64,000 bases of DNA from Planctomycetota bacterium (GCA_030836185.1 JAURQH010000051.1:1-64000), one strand, 5' to 3'; counted from the first letter of the stretch, positions 49,119 to 58,595 are shown. Notes: generated by a model not told the origin, from the letters alone. A program made the numbers and translations.

Positions 49119-49191
49119 GGGGGATTAGCTCAGTTGGGAGAGCGTTTGGCTGGCAGCCAAAAGGTCACCGGTTCGAGCCCGGTATCCTCCA
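49119..49191 (+). tRNA. tRNA-Ala (anticodon GGC)
   Basis: The acceptor arm GGGGGAT pairs with ATCCTCC, the D stem is GCTC/GAGC, the anticodon stem TTTGG/CCAAA encloses CTGGCAG, and the T arm is ACCGG TTCGAGC CCGGT. The G3-U70 pair, identity element for alanine, is present. No CCA is encoded after the discriminator A. It immediately precedes the integrase gene, as in many tRNA-targeted islands. Confidence 0.97.
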
Positions 49192-49244
49192 CTATCTAAG
49201 TTGTTGCTGAGTCACACTTTGTGATTACCTGCTCTCTTCGGGCA

Positions 49245-49290
49245 GTGCGGTACTACACCATTTTTACACCAAGTGTAGGAGTGACCGCAC
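49245..49290 (+). promoter_or_regulatory. Hairpin enclosing the integrase ribosome binding site
   Basis: GTGCGGT (49245-49251) pairs with ACCGCAC (49284-49290), and inside it CTACAC pairs with GTGTAG (49273-49278). The start codon follows at once. The only Shine-Dalgarno-like AGGAG lies in the right arm and bulge (49277-49281), so folding would hide it. Could also be a protein-binding palindrome. Confidence 0.6.
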
Positions 49291-50385
49291 ATGTCTCACC
49301 CGAAAAAACCTTCGTATTTGCTTCACAAACCAACTGGCCAGGCCGTCACGCGCATCCTCGCCAATGGTCAGCGAAAAATGCTCTACTTGGGAAAATGGAA
49401 CTCCCCCGAGTCAAAAGCCAAGTACGAAGAAGTGCTGACCGAATGGCTGCTCCAGAATGATCGATCTGTACAGGGGCAATTACGTGTTGATGAACTCATC
49501 TTGCTCTACCTCGATCACGCCCAGGAGTACTACCGGAAAAACGGTGAAGTTACCTCCGAGTACGCCTGCATCAAGTCCGCCCTGCGATTCGTGGTGCAGC
49601 ACTGCGGTCGATTACGTGTCCGGCAGTTCGGTCCCAAGCTGCTCAAGGAAGTTCGCGATCGCATGATCGCTGCGGAGTTCACTCGTTCCACTATCAACAA
49701 GCATGTGGGACGCATTCGACGAATGTTCCGCTGGGGTGTCGAAAACGAATACATCCCGGTTGAGGTGCTGACGGCCCTGCAGTCAGTGGCTGGCCTACGA
49801 AAAGGGCGCTCGCAGGCCAAAGAATCCGAACCCGTGAAATCTGTCCCGCAAGAACATGTCGAGGCGATCCTCCCGATTGTTTCGCCTCCGGTCGCCAACA
49901 TGATCCGCTTTCAGCAATTGACGGGAATGCGTCCCGAAGAGGTGGTCGAACTCCGGGAAGGCGAAATTGATCGGAGCGAAGAGATCTGGCAATACGTGCC
50001 ACGCTCTCACAAGACAGAGCACCACGATAAGGATCGTATGATCTTCATCGGACCGAAGGCTCAAAGCATCATCACTCCAATGCTTTCTCAGAATTCCGAT
50101 CAGTACGTCTTCCGTCCAGCTGACGCGGTCACCTACAAACACACCTATGGAGAAAGATATTCAGTCGATTCCTATCGTCGCGCAATCCAACGTGCCTGCA
50201 AGCGGGCGAAAGTCCCATCCTGGAGTCCCAATCAGCTGCGACATACCGCTGGCACTGAAATTCGCAAGAAGTTCGGGTTGGAGGCGTCTCAGGTTGTGCT
50301 GGGTCATGCCAATGCCAAGGTGACGGAAATCTACGCGGAGCGGAACATGGATCTGGCCCGGGAGATCATGGCGAAGGTGGGATGA
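49291..50385 (+). CDS. Tyrosine recombinase (integrase)
   Basis: A 364-residue phage-type integrase that cuts and joins DNA at attachment sites. A basic N-terminal arm-binding segment (KPSYLLHKPTGQAVTRILAN) and a SAM-like core-binding domain precede the catalytic domain. That domain has TGMRPEEVVELREG (first Arg), SHKTEHHDKDR (Lys), SPNQLRHTAGTEIR (Asn where most have His, then Arg), LGHANAKVTEIYAERN (His and the nucleophilic Tyr). The catalytic set looks complete. It lies 100 bases after tRNA-Ala, in the same direction. Confidence 0.92.
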   Translation: MSHPKKPSYLLHKPTGQAVTRILANGQRKMLYLGKWNSPESKAKYEEVLTEWLLQNDRSVQGQLRVDELILLYLDHAQEYYRKNGEVTSEYACIKSALRFVVQHCGRLRVRQFGPKLLKEVRDRMIAAEFTRSTINKHVGRIRRMFRWGVENEYIPVEVLTALQSVAGLRKGRSQAKESEPVKSVPQEHVEAILPIVSPPVANMIRFQQLTGMRPEEVVELREGEIDRSEEIWQYVPRSHKTEHHDKDRMIFIGPKAQSIITPMLSQNSDQYVFRPADAVTYKHTYGERYSVDSYRRAIQRACKRAKVPSWSPNQLRHTAGTEIRKKFGLEASQVVLGHANAKVTEIYAERNMDLAREIMAKVG

Positions 50386-50817
50386 AGTTGCTGTGCTTTG
50401 CTCACGATGAAATGGCAGAATTGTCAATAAATCGGCTTGATTCGTATCTGTGTGGCAATCACCCCGCTCTACGGATCATCTTTGGATTGTGGGGGTGGCT
50501 CGTCATTGCATCGCGGTTGCAGTAATGCAATATACGCGATCTCCATTTGTGAAAGAGTTGGATGATCTCAAGGGTGAAGCTCCTTGGAGATGTCCTTAAA
50601 ACCAACTCGATCAAAAACTTTCGTTGTGTCAAAGCGTCATCCACACAACATTGTGCCAAAAGGGGGCAGAAGAGCTTCTAATTGGTCATACATACATGTT
50701 AATATGGGAAGATTGCACAAGGTGAGGCCTAAGTGTCTTTTGGCTGGCTAATGGGATTTGATTAGTCTATGCCAGGCCATTTGCTGTAGTAAGTTATTTG
50801 CAGACCAGGGATTAGGC
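50386..50817. other. 430-base gap between integrase and OLD-type gene
   Basis: No gene is supported. The second half is AT-rich (around 50690-50770, with CATACATACATGTTAATATG) and probably holds the promoter of the OLD-type gene. No clear operator was recognised. Confidence 0.4.
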
Positions 50818-53370
50818 ATGAAATTGAGAAAAGTATTACTTCGATGGTACAAGTCATTCCATTTGAACTACCGACAACAATTTGACAGAGGCGAGAAAGA
50901 ATCCTATCGCCCTTGGAATACATACACCCCCGAGTACGCGGGCGATTCCGACTTTCCATTCATTGAAATTCCAATTGAATCAGACATCACAACTATCGTC
51001 GGTGCCAACGAGAGCGGCAAGTCGCACCTTCTTAACGCCATAAATAAGGTGATCAATGGTTGTGGTATTGAAGATTCAGGACAATTCGCACGAACTGATC
51101 TTTGCCATTATGCAGGAATCCGACGTGTCAATGTTGAGGCATGGCCAAACATCGGGCTGCTTTTCACCGCCGATACTCAAGACGAGTTGGCGAGTGTATG
51201 CAAAGCTGCAGGTAACGAAGGTGTGGCTAAAGCTGGAGAAAACAGATCATTCGCGTTGATTCTTGCACCAGATGATGATCATGTGGCCGTACTTTATGTT
51301 GAACCTAACGACTCTCCTCTTTTTCTAAGCGAAGAACAACTCGCAGAAGTCCGTAATTCATTGCCAAAAGTGCAGTACATCAATTCGAAAGCTCTACTGC
51401 CTAGCGAAGTGTCTCTCGTTTCACTGATCCAAGGTTATGATAGTAAATTTGAGGCGCAAGGTCTCAAAGATCGGCGCAGCGTGGAAAAAACGGCTGCATT
51501 AATTTCTGGGCTTGAAGCACCGACTGCCCAGAGTCTTACAACTTTCTCTTCTGAACTATCCGACATCAAAAAACAGCTGGTTGAACTTGAAGATACTCCA
51601 CCAGCCCACGACGCTCTTGAGATGTTGCTGTTTAATCAGATTTTAGGTGTGAAGGCTGAAACCTTGAAATATCTGTACTCACTTGATGGTACAGATCGCG
51701 GATACATTGAAGGTCAGATTGCAAAATGGAACGAGGGCCTGCACGACGTGTTGAATCTCTCTCACTTCTGGCATCAAGACGACCAGTTTAGGCTCACCGT
51801 GAATTACAAGGATGGTGTGCTTTATTTCGAAATTCATGACAAAACAGAATGTATCTATACTTTTAATGAACGAAGTTCAGGCCTTAAGTATTTTCTAAGC
51901 TACTACATCCAAGCTAAAGCGATGGATATGTCGGGCAGAAGCCGGAAATCAATCATTCTTATGGATGAACCGGATGCGGCACTTTCGATTTTGGCTCAGC
52001 GGAATTTGCTGGCCGTATTTGAATCACTCGTTCGTCCAGAAAGTTCATCTCAAGCATGCCAGTTGGTATATACGACCCATTCCCCTTACTTGATAAATCG
52101 AAATTTTCCACGTCGCATAACTGTCGTAAAGAAAGAAGATGCAGAGGAGGGAACACAATACATTGAACGAGCTAGAGCACGGAGGTATGAACCTGTTCGC
52201 ACTGCGCTCGGGATTGATAGTGCACCAAGTTTGTTTTTGGGCTCCGACAACATCCTTCTTGAAGGTGCAACGGATCAGTATATTCTCTCTGAGTTGATTC
52301 GCGCTTTTTCCACGCCAGAGAATATGGGGGAATACATCGATCTCAATACAGTTGTGATAGTCTCAGCGGATGGAGTAAATAATATTACCAATGTACTTGA
52401 GCAATCTAGATGGGCTGATGAACCAATTCCACCTACCGCTATTCTGCTAGATTCCGATGAAGCGGCCGAGAAAGAGATTGAGCGAATCACAAGTCCTGAC
52501 AAACCTTCGAAAGAACTTGTTCCAAGGGAACGAATCGGGCTTATCGGTGATCTTGTCAACTCGTTCGCTGAAAATAGTGCAATTATAACAACCGAGGATA
52601 TTGTCCCTCTTTCGATTTACAAACGCGCTATAAAAACCTATGTGGAAAAGTGGCATCCGACAATTTTAGAAAACTATGGAGGCCAGATCGATGAATCGCT
52701 GAAAGATGATGACTTTGCGAAATCGGGTATTGTCGAATCCACAAAGAAGCTCTTTGCCAAGATTCAACCTGAACTTAACGGCGACTTCGACAAAATGGGA
52801 ATTTTCCAAGAGGTTGTCACGGAAGTGTATAAATTAGCCGCAAATGAAACACCCGTCGAAGAATTGGAACAGCTTCGTGATAATGTGCAAAGTATATGTC
52901 GGTTTTTGACTGACGCATTAGGGGTGGCCCGGGAAACAACGGCTCGATACTCAGCTACACGCTCGATAAAGAGGCTCGTCAAGGATTTCAGCAGACTCAA
53001 TAAAAAAAGCGTCCCTATCTCCAATCTGCAGAAGCTGTTCAGGCGGCTTGAGCGTGAGATTGAACCCATTGGCTCTGATGGAGATGGATTCGCGGCATTG
53101 ATGAGATTGTATGTAGCTTCGCTTGAGGAGCTTCGTGTGGCTGGACAAGTTCGCTTGGTGGGTGCGGAATGGGAGGCATGGGAATCAAAGATTCATGCAA
53201 TCAGAAAGAACCCTGTAGAGTTGCCGGATAGTGGTCCGACTGCTGCTCTCAAACCAGCCGAATCTGTAGCTGAAGTTGTTGAGCAGGGGAATCCTCCGAG
53301 TAAAGCTTCCAACAATCCGTTGAAAACAAAAACTGAAGCAGAGGATTCAACAACCCCGGTGAGTGAGTAG
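50818..53370 (+). CDS. OLD/GajA-like ATPase with TOPRIM nuclease domain
   Basis: An 850-residue protein. Walker A GANESGKS is at about 62-69, an ABC-type coupling region GLKYFLSYYIQAKAMD precedes Walker B SIILMDEPDAALS near 378-390, and a TOPRIM domain follows with LLEGATDQYILSELI near 477 and AILLDSDEAAEKE near 540. This is the order of OLD-family and GajA (Gabija) nucleases. About 260 residues of mostly helical sequence follow, longer than in GajA. No UvrD-type GajB lies downstream on the same strand. The gene is more AT-rich than the chromosome around it. ATG at 50818 is preferred to an earlier TTG or ATG frame. Confidence 0.8.
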   Translation: MKLRKVLLRWYKSFHLNYRQQFDRGEKESYRPWNTYTPEYAGDSDFPFIEIPIESDITTIVGANESGKSHLLNAINKVINGCGIEDSGQFARTDLCHYAGIRRVNVEAWPNIGLLFTADTQDELASVCKAAGNEGVAKAGENRSFALILAPDDDHVAVLYVEPNDSPLFLSEEQLAEVRNSLPKVQYINSKALLPSEVSLVSLIQGYDSKFEAQGLKDRRSVEKTAALISGLEAPTAQSLTTFSSELSDIKKQLVELEDTPPAHDALEMLLFNQILGVKAETLKYLYSLDGTDRGYIEGQIAKWNEGLHDVLNLSHFWHQDDQFRLTVNYKDGVLYFEIHDKTECIYTFNERSSGLKYFLSYYIQAKAMDMSGRSRKSIILMDEPDAALSILAQRNLLAVFESLVRPESSSQACQLVYTTHSPYLINRNFPRRITVVKKEDAEEGTQYIERARARRYEPVRTALGIDSAPSLFLGSDNILLEGATDQYILSELIRAFSTPENMGEYIDLNTVVIVSADGVNNITNVLEQSRWADEPIPPTAILLDSDEAAEKEIERITSPDKPSKELVPRERIGLIGDLVNSFAENSAIITTEDIVPLSIYKRAIKTYVEKWHPTILENYGGQIDESLKDDDFAKSGIVESTKKLFAKIQPELNGDFDKMGIFQEVVTEVYKLAANETPVEELEQLRDNVQSICRFLTDALGVARETTARYSATRSIKRLVKDFSRLNKKSVPISNLQKLFRRLEREIEPIGSDGDGFAALMRLYVASLEELRVAGQVRLVGAEWEAWESKIHAIRKNPVELPDSGPTAALKPAESVAEVVEQGNPPSKASNNPLKTKTEAEDSTTPVSE

Positions 53371-53669
53371 TGGCGTTAGTGAGTCTTGAGTTCCTGAAAG
53401 TAGGAACATAGACAACCAATACGCTACAGCTTTGATGAAACTGCCGAGAACTCCGGGGCAAACGCCCTTTTTGAGGACTTCTCAGACCATTTAGTTCGAA
53501 ATGCGGGGGGTTCATCGGGTCTTCAAGCGAACGCGTGATTGCCCCGTTAAATACTGGTCAGTCGCCAGCCCATCTATGCCACTCTGGATCGGTATTCTCA
53601 TTCATGAATCTCGATTGCGAGGTCATGAATCAGGTGGGAAATCATTGGGACGGGTGCTGATTCCCTGGG
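53371..53669. other. Convergent gap between OLD-type gene and the helicase operon
   Basis: About 300 bases with no convincing gene. No strong terminator for either side could be drawn with confidence. Confidence 0.4.
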
Positions 53670-53945
53670 CTAGTTATTATGCGGTTTCCGGAGTTGTTGT
53701 AGCTTCTCTAAGAACTCAGGGTTGGATTGCAGGAGAGCTTCTAGAGCATCGTTATCCAAGTTCTCGATCTCATGGGAACAGCCGACATCCGGGCCGCTTT
53801 GGTATTCAGTCGATTCAACATTGAAACACTTGTTCTTTTTGTTGTCGTAGTAGAGATCGCGATCGATTTCGGTTTTGTGGTCAGGTCGACTTGATGACAA
53901 TACTCCGATTCGTATGTGGTGCGGTGCTGGTCGAAAAAGTACCAT
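53670..53945 (-). CDS. Small unrecognised protein downstream of the RecD-like helicase
   Basis: A 91-residue protein opening MVLFRPAPHHIRIGVLSSSR. A charged middle part (DHKTEIDRDLYYDNKKNK) leads to a helical tail with NDALEALLQSNPEFLEKLQQ. I do not recognise it. The ATG at 53945 sits after GAGG at about seven bases, which makes real translation likely; an earlier ATG is at 53972. It is the third gene of the minus-strand row, 50 bases after the helicase stop. Confidence 0.5.
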   Translation of the reverse strand: MVLFRPAPHHIRIGVLSSSRPDHKTEIDRDLYYDNKKNKCFNVESTEYQSGPDVGCSHEIENLDNDALEALLQSNPEFLEKLQQLRKPHNN

Positions 53946-53995
53946 TTGCTTCCTCGCTTTGATTGATTCCAATTGTTGGCTTGTAAACGGGATTC

Positions 53996-56900
53996 TTACG
54001 CTTCGAAATGTTCTGCGATAACTTTCTTTGCCTGAGTCGTCACGTCTGTTCCCTCAAAGGTCTCGACCAGCCGGCCGGGAAAGTGTTTTTCGTACCACTT
54101 CTTCTTCGTCTCGGTGTGATTACGATACTTATCCTGATCCAGCCGGCCCCAGTGCTCCCAGAAATACTTCTCACCATTCCACGTGACCGTGAAGTCAGGT
54201 AGGTAGAACGTGCCGTCCGGTGCAAAGAGCGGTTCTTCGTAGCGAAACAGGATTTCACGTTCCACGAGCATATTGGTGATGATCACTTCGGACTTCGATC
54301 GCACGACGAATTCGGACAAGGTCTCGTGAATTTTGCCTTCTTCGTACCACGCTTGAACATTCAGCATAACTTCAGGGATCGGCGCGAATTCAAAGATCGA
54401 CGAATTGATGCACACCAGATGCGACCGTTCCCTACGTCGCATGTTCAGCAGAGGTCCGATGTCTTCCTGAATCAGGAGAGTGCAGTGTTTGGCCGCTCGC
54501 GTGATACCCGTATAGAACAACTCGGGGGAAAGCAGTGTGTCTTTGTGCTTGGGCACGATGAAGTAGACGTGGTCAAATTCACTGCCCTGTGACTTATGAA
54601 CCGAGATCGCATAGGCCAGCTCAAGGTTGTTCTCCACCTTGGCCTCGGGAATCCACTTGTCGTCCTTGTCTTTGCCCAGCTTCGAGCCATACCCTACCCA
54701 GTGCTTCTTGCGCTCGAACACCACCTGAAAATGCTTCAGTTGGAATTCGCCCCATTTCCATTTCTTACCATCGAAGCCGTGAGGTTTTACGTAACCCAGC
54801 TCGCCGTTGAAGACCTCAACTTTCTCTGACGTCCTTGTCGCCGGGTTGTAGCCGTAAACCGGCTCACGATTTGATAGTGAGCGGTTCGTGATTTGAATCA
54901 CCTTGTCAAACAACATGACTCCGTCGAGTTGACGATTGAAATCAGGTTGTTCTCCTCGCGCGATTCCCTTGATGTGCTTCTGGATTTCTTCGTTCAGCGG
55001 CTCTGTGCCGAACAGTTCCCCGCGATACGGTGAAATCACTTGGTTGTATTCGGCTCGCTGCCGCTTGTAGCCATTGTCACCATCCGTTTCGCAAGCCTTC
55101 TTCCACAGATCGAATGGGCGGTCGGGATTCAGTGACTCGCCCGAATCCTTCTCCATGTCCCGAACCATCTCTTGGATCAGGACTTCAGAGAGTGTTTCAG
55201 GATCGTTCCAATAAACGACCCGCAAATCTTTATCGACTTCGCCACCGTCCTGTACTCGTTTCAGCAGTTCCTCAGCGGCCGCCTTGGCTTCTTCGTCATC
55301 GTCATCTTCGAGTCCAGCACGCTGGTAGACCGAAGCCAACTCAAGGATTGCCTCGCCGCGACCGAATACTCGATTCTCCATTTGGCGAATGTTGATCTTC
55401 AGCTCGGCGTAGCTTTCCGGTTGGTGCTGCTTCAGATAGTTGATAATCTCAGCGAAACACTTGCCACGGCCAATCGGGGGCAATTGGTTCGGATCACCCA
55501 CGAGAATCAGACGTTGCACGGCGGACCAGTTGATAGCCCGGAACAGTGTCGTCATCAGCTCCAAGTCGAGCATGGAGGACTCGTCGACTATGATCGTCTG
55601 AGCCTGCTCCTCTTTCTTGCCGCCTGACCGTTTGAAAGTCATGTTCGGATTCAGCCATCCCAGCTTCGCCAGAAACGAATGAATCGTCACGGCGTCTTTG
55701 CCGGTCTTTGATCGAATGCGGTCAGCGGCCTTGCCAGTCGGTGCGAGTAACTTGAATGACGTGCCGGCTCCGTGCGCCTTTTCGACGGCCTTGATGAGTG
55801 AATTGATGACAGTTGTTTTTCCCGTGCCAGCTCCACCAGCGAGTACCGCCAGCGGACGCGAGAAAATTCGGGAGCAGACTTCGACCTGTCCCTCAATCGC
55901 CTCGCCATACTCTTTGGGAGCTTTCTTATTCAGGTCAGAATCCGTCCGAGTCAGGAACGTCTGCCAGTGACTCTCTGTCACGGGTGACTTAAACGTGATG
56001 TCTGGTCGCTCGACTAATTGCTTGATTTGTTTTTCGATCTCCCGCTCCGATTCATAGACGTGCTTCAGATAGAGATACAGCGTGTCTTCGAGAGTTCGGT
56101 AGGTGATCGCTTCGCAAATGTCTTCTTCATCCACCTGAAGGTATCGCTCGGTAAACTGATGCAATTTCCATTCAGGATAGAAACTCAGCCGATGGTTTAT
56201 GTCATGGATGATCTTGCGAGCTGGCAGGAAGGTGTGTTTGTCTTCTCGCATCAGATGTTCGACACTTAGCGCCCGAAGTCGCTGCCAATCGTCAACTTCG
56301 TTCAGAGGCTCACCGCCAAGATCGGGTGAGGGAAACACTCCATGATCAATGCGGCTGAAACTGATCGAATCGTCAACGTCGTTGCCGATGTATTCTTCGC
56401 ACAGCAGGTAGGGATTCTCTCCGACGTCTTTCAGTGACGAATAAATGCCGTTCTGTGCTCGCTTGTCGGAAAGGATGCTTTCCAGCTGATCCGGTCGTAG
56501 AGCGAATCGTGGGAAGACGTCGGTTAACAGCTCACTATCGACGTCTTCTCGTAACTTCCACTGTCGGGAAATCTTCTTGCGGTCTTTATCCGTCAACTCC
56601 AGTCCATCCACTGACTTTGTATCGCCGTTCAGCAAGGCAAACAGCCCGTCGCGGGTTTCCTGCTCTTTGCCCAGTTCAACCTGTTGCTTCCAGAACGGAA
56701 TCGCCTGCTGAAAACCGATCAGGTCCAGCACAGCCGGGACACCGGGATAGAGCCCTCGGCTTTCCCAAAGCTCGCCGACCAGTGATTGCAGCCACTTCGA
56801 TCGAGCCAACCAGTCTTCCGACTTGTCACCCATTTCCTGTAATGTTCCGATGATCTCCAAGAACCGCTCGGCGATGTCGAGCAGATCGTCGTCAGAGATT

Positions 56901-57640
56901 ACGCGTGTCGCATACTTGAACAGCCGCGTGTTCTCGGGGACGAAGGCAAACTGTTGTAGCTTTTCGGGATCGTCTTGGTACAGATGGTAGGGAAGACGAA
57001 ATCCCTGATCGGGATAATGCGACGTCACATCACACTGCCAAATGAATCCACCGCCATACCTTTCTTTGATCCGTTGCTCGCTGTCCTGAAAGAAGCGAAT
57101 CTTGCCAACTTCCTTTATGCGTGAAATGCCGACGATGGCGTACTGTCGGTCGTCATCCTGATTCAGCGGGTTGCTGTAATTGGCGTAGTAGACAATCAGG
57201 CTCTTGTCGTTTTCGATCTGAGCGAAATAGTCTTTGGCATTCTGAAGTCGCTGGTCGTAGTCGAAGCCACCGCCACGTTTTTGCACATCTTCACCATACA
57301 TCACTTCGTACGGCCAGACGCAGACAGTGTTTGGTTTCAGTGTCCAAGTCTGACGCTTCGCGCCACCATCAAAAAAATCGGGCGGGTCGGAGTAGATGTC
57401 GAAGGACTTGTCGCCGAACGCATTGATGCTGTACATGCACGGCGGCACTCCGCCGGTGAGCTTCGAGCAGCACCTCCCTGCGTTTTCCTTTTCATAGGCA
57501 AGATCGCGTTTTTCGCGAATCAGCTCACCGGGATACGAATGGCGACCGACACAATACACGTTGGACGCCGGGTCCTGACAGACCCTGCCGTTCCATCCGT
57601 CCTGATGCCATGCGATACGAGCTGAAATGTGTGCAGTCAT
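53996..57640 (-). CDS. RecD-like helicase with C-terminal PD-(D/E)XK-type nuclease domain
   Basis: A 1214-residue protein. The first 450 residues match no family I know. The RecD-like superfamily 1 core follows: Walker A AGGAGTGKTTVINSLIK near 597, TIIVDESSMLDLELM near 682, LVGDPNQLPPIGRGK near 710 and the UvrD_C_2 motif AYAISVHKSQGSEFDHVYFI near 1005. The end holds FYLPDFTVTWNGEKYFWEHW near 1140, with the PD and E-x-H/K layout of nuclease domains attached to some UvrD/RecD helicases. It could unwind and cut invading DNA. It follows the DUF429-like gene by 10 bases. Confidence 0.75.
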   Translation of the reverse strand: MTAHISARIAWHQDGWNGRVCQDPASNVYCVGRHSYPGELIREKRDLAYEKENAGRCCSKLTGGVPPCMYSINAFGDKSFDIYSDPPDFFDGGAKRQTWTLKPNTVCVWPYEVMYGEDVQKRGGGFDYDQRLQNAKDYFAQIENDKSLIVYYANYSNPLNQDDDRQYAIVGISRIKEVGKIRFFQDSEQRIKERYGGGFIWQCDVTSHYPDQGFRLPYHLYQDDPEKLQQFAFVPENTRLFKYATRVISDDDLLDIAERFLEIIGTLQEMGDKSEDWLARSKWLQSLVGELWESRGLYPGVPAVLDLIGFQQAIPFWKQQVELGKEQETRDGLFALLNGDTKSVDGLELTDKDRKKISRQWKLREDVDSELLTDVFPRFALRPDQLESILSDKRAQNGIYSSLKDVGENPYLLCEEYIGNDVDDSISFSRIDHGVFPSPDLGGEPLNEVDDWQRLRALSVEHLMREDKHTFLPARKIIHDINHRLSFYPEWKLHQFTERYLQVDEEDICEAITYRTLEDTLYLYLKHVYESEREIEKQIKQLVERPDITFKSPVTESHWQTFLTRTDSDLNKKAPKEYGEAIEGQVEVCSRIFSRPLAVLAGGAGTGKTTVINSLIKAVEKAHGAGTSFKLLAPTGKAADRIRSKTGKDAVTIHSFLAKLGWLNPNMTFKRSGGKKEEQAQTIIVDESSMLDLELMTTLFRAINWSAVQRLILVGDPNQLPPIGRGKCFAEIINYLKQHQPESYAELKINIRQMENRVFGRGEAILELASVYQRAGLEDDDDEEAKAAAEELLKRVQDGGEVDKDLRVVYWNDPETLSEVLIQEMVRDMEKDSGESLNPDRPFDLWKKACETDGDNGYKRQRAEYNQVISPYRGELFGTEPLNEEIQKHIKGIARGEQPDFNRQLDGVMLFDKVIQITNRSLSNREPVYGYNPATRTSEKVEVFNGELGYVKPHGFDGKKWKWGEFQLKHFQVVFERKKHWVGYGSKLGKDKDDKWIPEAKVENNLELAYAISVHKSQGSEFDHVYFIVPKHKDTLLSPELFYTGITRAAKHCTLLIQEDIGPLLNMRRRERSHLVCINSSIFEFAPIPEVMLNVQAWYEEGKIHETLSEFVVRSKSEVIITNMLVEREILFRYEEPLFAPDGTFYLPDFTVTWNGEKYFWEHWGRLDQDKYRNHTETKKKWYEKHFPGRLVETFEGTDVTTQAKKVIAEHFEA

Positions 57641-57650
57641 GTTGAGTTCT

Positions 57651-58595
57651 CTAAAGTTGTCCCAGAATCCATCCTTCGGTGGTTGTGGCGTGCGGCGACT
57701 GTAAGTTGCCTTCGCTGCGATAGTTCATTACTACGTCCAGCATTGAGCAGACACCGACGATGGCATCGAAAGGGTCCTCTCCATCCACCGTCGCACCGAA
57801 GCCGTCATCGAGTTGAGCAAAAAGCTCATCAGTAAACGTGACCGGTCTTTTGGCACACCAGCGGATCATCTCCACCCCGCGCAGTTGTCGGTCCTCCTGA
57901 TTGCGTTTACTCCAGTTACCGCCACTCAAATTAAGATGGTGATACGCCTCGGCTGGGTATGTCTCGCAGATGACAATCCTCTTGGTTCGCAAAAGGTCAT
58001 TTAACCTGCCGTCAAACGGCCATATTCCGATCTCATCACCGTAGTACTCGATTGCTGGGGCGATCAGGTCTCGCCAGCCAATGATTGCGGCACGTCCCAC
58101 CTGCTTCGCACCAAGCGTCCAAAGCAGCCAGCACGCATTCACTCGGTCGTCCGTCGCACGATCGCACTCGCGCAACAAGTCATCCATACTGTTGACACCA
58201 AGCCCCGCAACAAGCTGATCCTGAGCCGTGCCTCCGGGTGCAAAAGGATAAAACGGCCGATGAATGGAAATTTCATTCGCCTGCGTGGCGAGCGTGTAGA
58301 AGTCGGCCCATGGCCCCTGACCAAAAAGTTGCAACCCATCACAAAACAAGTTGATACCGGCGAGCTGGGAATAGGTGGCTGGCAATCCTATGGGAAAGTC
58401 GAATCCGACCAGCAGTGTTTCATCGGGCTCGCACTGCCCCGAGAGTTCGTCGAAGAATGTATCGAGGTCACCGACGACTGTCGCCCTACCGACTGAGTAG
58501 TGACTGAATTGCCGTCGAGCAACGGACATCATCCGTTTGGCGGGATCTGTCCCCCAATCGGCGTGTACAACAAGTTTTGGTAGATGTCCGCTCAT
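57651..58595 (-). CDS. DUF429-like RNase-H-fold protein
   Basis: A 314-residue protein. Acidic residues sit at the positions expected of an RNase-H-like site: Asp13 in VVHADWG, Asp66 in LVGFDFPIGLP, Glu211 in CETYPAEAYHHL and Asp274/Asp277 in DGEDPFDAIVGV. This is the pattern of DUF429 proteins, for which nuclease activity is suspected but unproven. The gene is first of the minus-strand row and is followed after 10 bases by the helicase-nuclease gene, so the products probably work together. Confidence 0.7.
   Translation of the reverse strand: MSGHLPKLVVHADWGTDPAKRMMSVARRQFSHYSVGRATVVGDLDTFFDELSGQCEPDETLLVGFDFPIGLPATYSQLAGINLFCDGLQLFGQGPWADFYTLATQANEISIHRPFYPFAPGGTAQDQLVAGLGVNSMDDLLRECDRATDDRVNACWLLWTLGAKQVGRAAIIGWRDLIAPAIEYYGDEIGIWPFDGRLNDLLRTKRIVICETYPAEAYHHLNLSGGNWSKRNQEDRQLRGVEMIRWCAKRPVTFTDELFAQLDDGFGATVDGEDPFDAIVGVCSMLDVVMNYRSEGNLQSPHATTTEGWILGQL

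Noticed and set aside
50459..50659. Minus-strand 66-codon frame between integrase and OLD-type gene
   Set aside because: No ribosome site or recognisable features.
53501..53824. Plus-strand 107-codon frame after the OLD-type gene
   Set aside because: Overlaps the better supported minus-strand small gene and has no ribosome site.
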